Made by a program: the position numbers and the translations under genes. The notes below the pieces were generated by a model, which ran no database searches, was not told the origin of the DNA, and saw nothing but the letters and a program-made list of their open reading frames with translations. 17,743 nt of DNA from an uncultured Bacteroidota bacterium (GTDB lineage: Bacteria > Bacteroidota > Bacteroidia > NS11-12g > UBA955): assembly GCA_903879775.1 (NCBI GenBank), contig CAIRMY010000145.1, positions 1 through 17,743 of the forward strand, in the 5' to 3' direction. This document shows, in pieces, positions 13,899 through 17,743 of the stretch. Position 1 is the first letter of the stretch. Every line of letters begins with the position of its first letter.

Positions 13899-15089
13899 AT
13901 GAAAAACAAGAAGACATTCATTGTAATTATAACATTATCAATCATTTTCGAATGGTTGAGAGTGTATTTCATCATGCCAATGCCGGGCAGTCAGCAAATA
14001 AACAGCATTGATTTGGCGTATTTTCTACATTCATATCGTTGGATTTTCAGAATTGTATTCATCGGAATGATGCTTCTATCGTTTTCAAATGCTTGGAAAG
14101 AAATTCGAAAAACAAGCATTGTGTTGATGGTTTTCTTAGGAATGAGTGCATACCTCACGAACTTCCCAATGAGCGCAGACACCATGTTTAAAATGATGAC
14201 TCAACAAAATTTTGCCAATGAAAAAAACAATTTAATTGACACAAACCGACTCATCATCGGCGTGATCATTGGAAACGAAGCAAAGGCCTATCCTATCAAT
14301 ATCATTGCCCACCATCATCAAGTGAAAGATACAATTGCAGGAGAAGAAATCTTGGTTACATACTGTTCGGTGTGCAGAACTGGTAAAGTCTTCAATCCTA
14401 CCATTAAAGGAAAATCAACCAATTTTAGATTGGTGGGGATGGATCATTTCAACGCAATGTTTGAAGATCCCGAAACAAAAAGTTGGTGGCGTCAAGTGAA
14501 CGGAACGTGCATTGCGGGGAAGTTAAAAGGCGAAAAACTCAAAGAAGTTACTTGCTATCAAACAACGCTCAAAACATGGCTCACTTTATACCCACAAAGT
14601 TTGATTTTACAACAAGATCCGAGTTTTAAATTTGAATACGAGGATTTAGAAACCTTCGATGATGGCAGTGTAAAAAGTTCGCTCATCGGAAGGAATAAAA
14701 AAACCAATGAATTTAAAAGCTGGGTGGTTTGGATCAAATATCAAAATCAAATTGCATGTGAAGATTGGTCTGTGATTGAAAAGAACGGATATATCATGAA
14801 GGAAATTGGGAACACAACCAGTTTGATTCTCAGCAACGATAAACAAAGTCTCTTTGCATTTGATTTAAATCCATTGATCAAAACCATCGCACCACAAAAG
14901 ATATCATCCGTGAAAATTCAGTCTTCTTATTTTGAAATTATCTCAAATTTGGGCGAAACTTACCGTTATGACTACAGAGGAATTATACAAAATTTCAAAG
15001 ATTCTAGAGTTCAATTACCACAAATTCAGTGCACGCAAGAATTCAAACACAGCTTTGATCAATTTCATGGTCAAATTCTGCAAAAATAA
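13899..15089 (+). CDS. Membrane-anchored DUF3179 protein
   Basis: The 396-residue protein begins with three hydrophobic segments (about 5-25, 45-65, 72-92), so it is probably anchored in the cytoplasmic membrane with the following domain facing the periplasm. Residues about 110-330 match DUF3179: GVIIGNEAKAYPINIIAHHH, then the CSVCRTG motif (C156, C159) and a WWRQVNGTCIAGKLKGEKL region. The function of DUF3179 is not established. The paired cysteines could form a disulfide or bind metal or haem, and the histidine cluster HHHQ could join them; this is a guess. Many family members lack the N-terminal three-helix anchor or have only a signal peptide, so the topology here is a point to note. Confidence 0.85.
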   Translation: MKNKKTFIVIITLSIIFEWLRVYFIMPMPGSQQINSIDLAYFLHSYRWIFRIVFIGMMLLSFSNAWKEIRKTSIVLMVFLGMSAYLTNFPMSADTMFKMMTQQNFANEKNNLIDTNRLIIGVIIGNEAKAYPINIIAHHHQVKDTIAGEEILVTYCSVCRTGKVFNPTIKGKSTNFRLVGMDHFNAMFEDPETKSWWRQVNGTCIAGKLKGEKLKEVTCYQTTLKTWLTLYPQSLILQQDPSFKFEYEDLETFDDGSVKSSLIGRNKKTNEFKSWVVWIKYQNQIACEDWSVIEKNGYIMKEIGNTTSLILSNDKQSLFAFDLNPLIKTIAPQKISSVKIQSSYFEIISNLGETYRYDYRGIIQNFKDSRVQLPQIQCTQEFKHSFDQFHGQILQK

Positions 15090-15261
15090 GACTCTTTAAG
15101 CATTTCCTATTTCCCAAAATTAAAACACTCAAGATTCACATTATCAATATTATAAACAATCTAAAATAAAAACAAGAATGCATTGAAGGACATACAAAGT
15201 TCATGCAATTTTCACACCTCATTTAAGTAATTTTGTTTATATTTGCATAAAATCAATCGGC
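15090..15261 (+). promoter_or_regulatory. Intergenic region upstream of the CHU_C protein gene
   Basis: This 172-base AT-rich gap has no ORF or RNA-like structure that I can recognise. It ends with the clear TATATTTG promoter element described separately. No terminator hairpin follows the DUF3179 gene. Confidence 0.4.
15238..15245 (+). promoter_or_regulatory. -7 promoter element TATATTTG of the CHU_C protein gene
   Basis: TATATTTG matches TAnnTTTG exactly, 16 bases before ATG 15262, giving a short leader. No TTG is found at the usual -33 spacing. Confidence 0.65.
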
Positions 15262-16299
15262 ATGAGACTGAAAAACTATCTTATATTCACTTTCTTAATG
15301 TTCATCGTAAGTCAAGCAGGTGCTCAAACGCCTAACTTGGTTTTATGCAAAGGTGGAACGATTAATTATTCAGAATATAACACTGGAAGTTCTTTACCGA
15401 GTGTGGCATGGGCTTGGACATTTGAAGGTGCAACCCCTTCTTCATCTACAGATAGAAATCCCAAAAACATTACTTACCCTAACGCAGGTTTATTTAAAAC
15501 AATTTGCATTAGTACATTTAACAATGGCGCAAAAGACACAGGAGAAATTTATGTTCTGATTATAGACGGAGCATTTACGAATATCCCAATGAATGACACG
15601 ATGTTTTGTGGAAACAATATCAACTTAACACTTGATGCTTCCAACAAACAAGTATTCAATCGTTTTGTTTGGTCAAGTCCCGATGTAACACTTCAAGCGA
15701 AAGATACATTTTCTACGTTAAATGTTACGAAAACTGGAACATACAAAGTAACGATTACCAACATCTGCGGAACAACTTCTAAAACAGTCATTGTTAAACA
15801 AGGTGTGCAGCCCTCTGTGAACCTAGGTGGTGATCAGTTTGTTTGCCGAAACATTGCAATTACCCTAGACGCTGGATTTACGGCTGGATATTCTTACAGT
15901 TGGATTCCTACCCTAGAAACAACTGCTCAAATCACTGCCAGCATGGCTGGGAACTATAAAGTTACGGTAACAAGTGCTGATGGCTGTAAAGCCTCTGACG
16001 ACATTAACCTAATTGATAGTTGTCCTCCGGTGGTTTGGTTACCAAGTGCATTTACACCAAACGATGCAGCTCCGAATGACATTTTCAAGCCTTATTTAGA
16101 AGGATTTAAAAAAATGAACATGCGCATTTACAATCGATGGGGTGAAAAAATGTTTGAAACATCTGATTTAAATGGCGGTTGGGATGGTTTCTACATGAAC
16201 ACACAAGCACTTGATGGAATTTACATTTGCATCTTAGAGTTGATTGGTAACGATTCTTACAGGAAAATCATTCAACAGAATTTCCAGTTAATGCGTTAA
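15262..16299 (+). CDS. Secreted PKD-domain protein with gliding-motility/type B T9SS C-terminal domain (CHU_C)
   Basis: The 345-residue protein has a Sec signal peptide (MRLKNYLIFTFLMFIVSQAGAQ region, cleavage near residue 22), a PKD-like beta-sandwich around 45-100 (WAWTFEGATP, ITYPNAGLFKTICIS) and two further Ig-like segments around 110-180 and 185-250, each with a CGNN/CRNI-type cysteine start and a GTYKVTIT or GNYKVTVT end. The C-terminal 90 residues (LPSAFTPNDAAPNDIFKPY, IYNRWGEKMFET, GGWDGFYM, DGIYICILEL) form the CHU_C domain, which directs export by the type IX secretion system and cell-surface attachment or release. The role is probably adhesive or structural; no enzyme domain is seen. 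Promoter evidence places its own start at 15238-15245. Confidence 0.9.
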   Translation: MRLKNYLIFTFLMFIVSQAGAQTPNLVLCKGGTINYSEYNTGSSLPSVAWAWTFEGATPSSSTDRNPKNITYPNAGLFKTICISTFNNGAKDTGEIYVLIIDGAFTNIPMNDTMFCGNNINLTLDASNKQVFNRFVWSSPDVTLQAKDTFSTLNVTKTGTYKVTITNICGTTSKTVIVKQGVQPSVNLGGDQFVCRNIAITLDAGFTAGYSYSWIPTLETTAQITASMAGNYKVTVTSADGCKASDDINLIDSCPPVVWLPSAFTPNDAAPNDIFKPYLEGFKKMNMRIYNRWGEKMFETSDLNGGWDGFYMNTQALDGIYICILELIGNDSYRKIIQQNFQLMR

Positions 16300-16318
16300 C
16301 TTTTACACTCCTTTTTCA

Positions 16319-16340
16319 CAAACTACTTTTTCTTAGTTTG
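16319..16340. terminator. Weak hairpin after the CHU_C gene
   Basis: CAAACTA (16319-16325) and TAGTTTG (16334-16340) pair perfectly around an 8-base T-rich loop, 20 bases after the stop. No oligo-T run follows, so its function as a terminator is doubtful. Confidence 0.25.
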
Positions 16341-16395
16341 AAACACATTAATTTGTAGCGAACTTTCGTTATTCACAATATTTATTTCTACTCAA

Positions 16396-17743
16396 ATGAA
16401 AAAAACCATCTTATTTTTCGCGCTCACATTTTCGGCAATAATCTCTTTTGCTCAACCCTTGAGTGTTATCAAAGCTGAAAAAGCTTTCGAGGCTAAAAAG
16501 TATGAAAAATGTGTTAAACTTTCGGTGAAAGGAATCAAAAAAGACAAAACGATAATTGAACTGTTGTATATTAAAACAAAAGCAGAATATGAATTGTCGC
16601 TCATTGTCCCTCAAAAAGAAGGCGAAACAAATTGGGCTAAAGAATGCATTAAATCGGCAATTAAGGCAAAATTAAAGGACAAGGAGAATGAATTCACAAA
16701 AAAATACAGTGTTTTGTTCGATAAAATTGCAAAACAAAACAATCAAATTGCCTTAGACATTTTCAATCAAGCAAAATACGGAAAAGCACTGCCATATTAT
16801 AAAAACAGCTATGATTTAACTGGCGACACTATTGCATACGGAATGATTGGCATTTGTCATTGGTTTAACAAGAACGAAGGCGAAGCCCTGAAAATCATGC
16901 AAAAAGTTGCACTTTGGAATTTCGAAGCCCACGAAGACAAACTTCATTCATCTACGTATATTGTGCAAGCTTTTGAAATTCTTGCAAGCTATTACAACAA
17001 AAGAAATCAATCAGATAGCTCTTTAAGGTATACTGAAATGGGACTTGAAATTTTCCCTAAAAATACTTCGTTGTTAAAGAATGAGAAAATTCAGATTCAC
17101 AATAAAATTAAGCAAATTAAAAATGATTTTGGGATTAATTCAGAAGCGAACAATTGGGCTTTACGGGGATTGTATTATTTGCCCAGTGATACTTTATTAC
17201 TCAACACTCAAAATCAATATTACTTGAATAAAATCGGATTCAATTGCGAAAAAAGAGATTATGTAGAAGCATCAAAAATGCACCAAGAGTTTTACCAAAA
17301 TAAAAAAGAACTTGCATTAAAAGGCGTTAAAAACAAAACCGATGAATTCTTGATTTCCGATAGTTTAGAATTCTCTGGAAAATGCCTCACCTATTATTTA
17401 TCGAGAAACACCGAGAAATCGATTGTATTTTACTTTTTGAACTGGTATCCTCAATATTATAAAACTGGTCCAATTACAGAGAAATCTCTTGAGACTATCC
17501 TAAACAATCCACCCGATTTTGTGAGTAAAAGACTTGTTTTAGCTTTAATGAATTATGCGAGCAGAACATACCCTAAAAATACAACATTCAAAACTAGCCG
17601 ACTGAATACATTCCTCAAATGGAAAACAGAAATTGTATTTCCAATTGAATGGAGAGGTTTGTTGGCGACCAATGATTCGGTGATTAAAGATTTCCCTAAA
17701 AAGCTTGAATTAAAACAATTTAAAGAGAGTTTGCTCATGCAAT
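16396..17743 (+). CDS. Secreted TPR-like protein, C-terminus beyond the window
   Basis: An open frame from ATG 16396 runs without a stop to the right edge (449 codons plus one base), so the gene is partial here. It starts with a signal peptide (MKKTILFFALTFSAIISFAQ), so the product is exported. The mature part is rich in K, N, Y and alpha-helix, with tetratricopeptide-like pieces: KAEKAFEAKKYEKCVKLSVK (about 27-46), QAKYGKALPYYKNSYDLTGD (about 130-150) and DSSLRYTEMGLEIFPKN (about 209-225). I do not recognise a specific family. Secreted TPR proteins of this phylum often scaffold cell-envelope complexes, but nothing here proves that. The upstream 96 bases have no exact TAnnTTTG. One TGAGGGAC octamer lies inside. 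Confidence 0.85.
   Translation, partial: MKKTILFFALTFSAIISFAQPLSVIKAEKAFEAKKYEKCVKLSVKGIKKDKTIIELLYIKTKAEYELSLIVPQKEGETNWAKECIKSAIKAKLKDKENEFTKKYSVLFDKIAKQNNQIALDIFNQAKYGKALPYYKNSYDLTGDTIAYGMIGICHWFNKNEGEALKIMQKVALWNFEAHEDKLHSSTYIVQAFEILASYYNKRNQSDSSLRYTEMGLEIFPKNTSLLKNEKIQIHNKIKQIKNDFGINSEANNWALRGLYYLPSDTLLLNTQNQYYLNKIGFNCEKRDYVEASKMHQEFYQNKKELALKGVKNKTDEFLISDSLEFSGKCLTYYLSRNTEKSIVFYFLNWYPQYYKTGPITEKSLETILNNPPDFVSKRLVLALMNYASRTYPKNTTFKTSRLNTFLKWKTEIVFPIEWRGLLATNDSVIKDFPKKLELKQFKESLLMQ
16606..16613 (-). repeat. TGAGGGAC octamer, copy 10
   Basis: Antisense within the TPR-like gene, whose coding strand reads GTC CCT CAa (Val-Pro-Gln). Flanks TTT before, AAT after on the minus strand. Confidence 0.7.

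Overview
The window looks like chromosomal DNA of a low-GC member of the Bacteroidota (Bacteroidetes). Three things support this. A secreted protein carries the gliding-motility/type B type IX secretion C-terminal domain (CHU_C). TAnnTTTG-type -7 promoter elements lie just upstream of some genes. The gene families (FucP-type sugar MFS, DUF3179, DUF2256/TIGR03643 photolyase cluster, methionine aminotransferase plus omega-amidase) are typical of that phylum. I cannot place it to genus. No rRNA, tRNA, insertion sequence, phage gene or CRISPR array was seen, and no stretch above 300 bases lacks a gene.

Layout. 13-2460 (+) is a secreted M1 zinc metallopeptidase. It converges on a minus-strand pair at 2543-4449, an omega-amidase and a methionine/glutamine-type aminotransferase, which overlap and probably form a transamination-plus-deamidation unit. 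The convergent gap holds a telomere-like TTTAGGG/TTTAGCG heptamer array and a decamer array that forms the amidase stop codon. 4652-6436 (+) is an unusually long FucP-type sugar transporter. It is followed by a second heptamer array and a WaaE-like family 2 glycosyltransferase (6530-7324).

7332-11341 (-) is a tight seven-gene run. In transcription order it reads: SDR-like protein lacking the catalytic tyrosine, flavin-reductase-like protein, TIGR03643 small protein, photolyase/cryptochrome FAD-domain protein with an apparent C-terminal alpha/beta part, second flavin-reductase-family protein, 49-residue DUF2256 zinc-ribbon protein, RNase HII. Stop and start codons touch, overlap or lie within 2 nt across the first six genes. 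This suggests one flavin- and light-related functional unit, and it is the best candidate in the window for an incompletely described system.

11456-12514 (-) is an XRE-Fic protein with an inhibitory motif, divergent from dinB (12627-13844, +), which is followed by a membrane-anchored DUF3179 protein (13899-15089). The right end holds a PKD/CHU_C surface protein (15262-16299) and a secreted repeat-like protein that runs off the window (16396 onward).

Across the whole window the octamer TGAGGGAC occurs ten times, five on each strand, always inside genes and in all five reading frames that avoid a stop. By hand estimate about 0.2 copies are expected. This looks like DNA-level selection for a genome-wide word, such as an uptake, Chi-like or other protein-recognition sequence.
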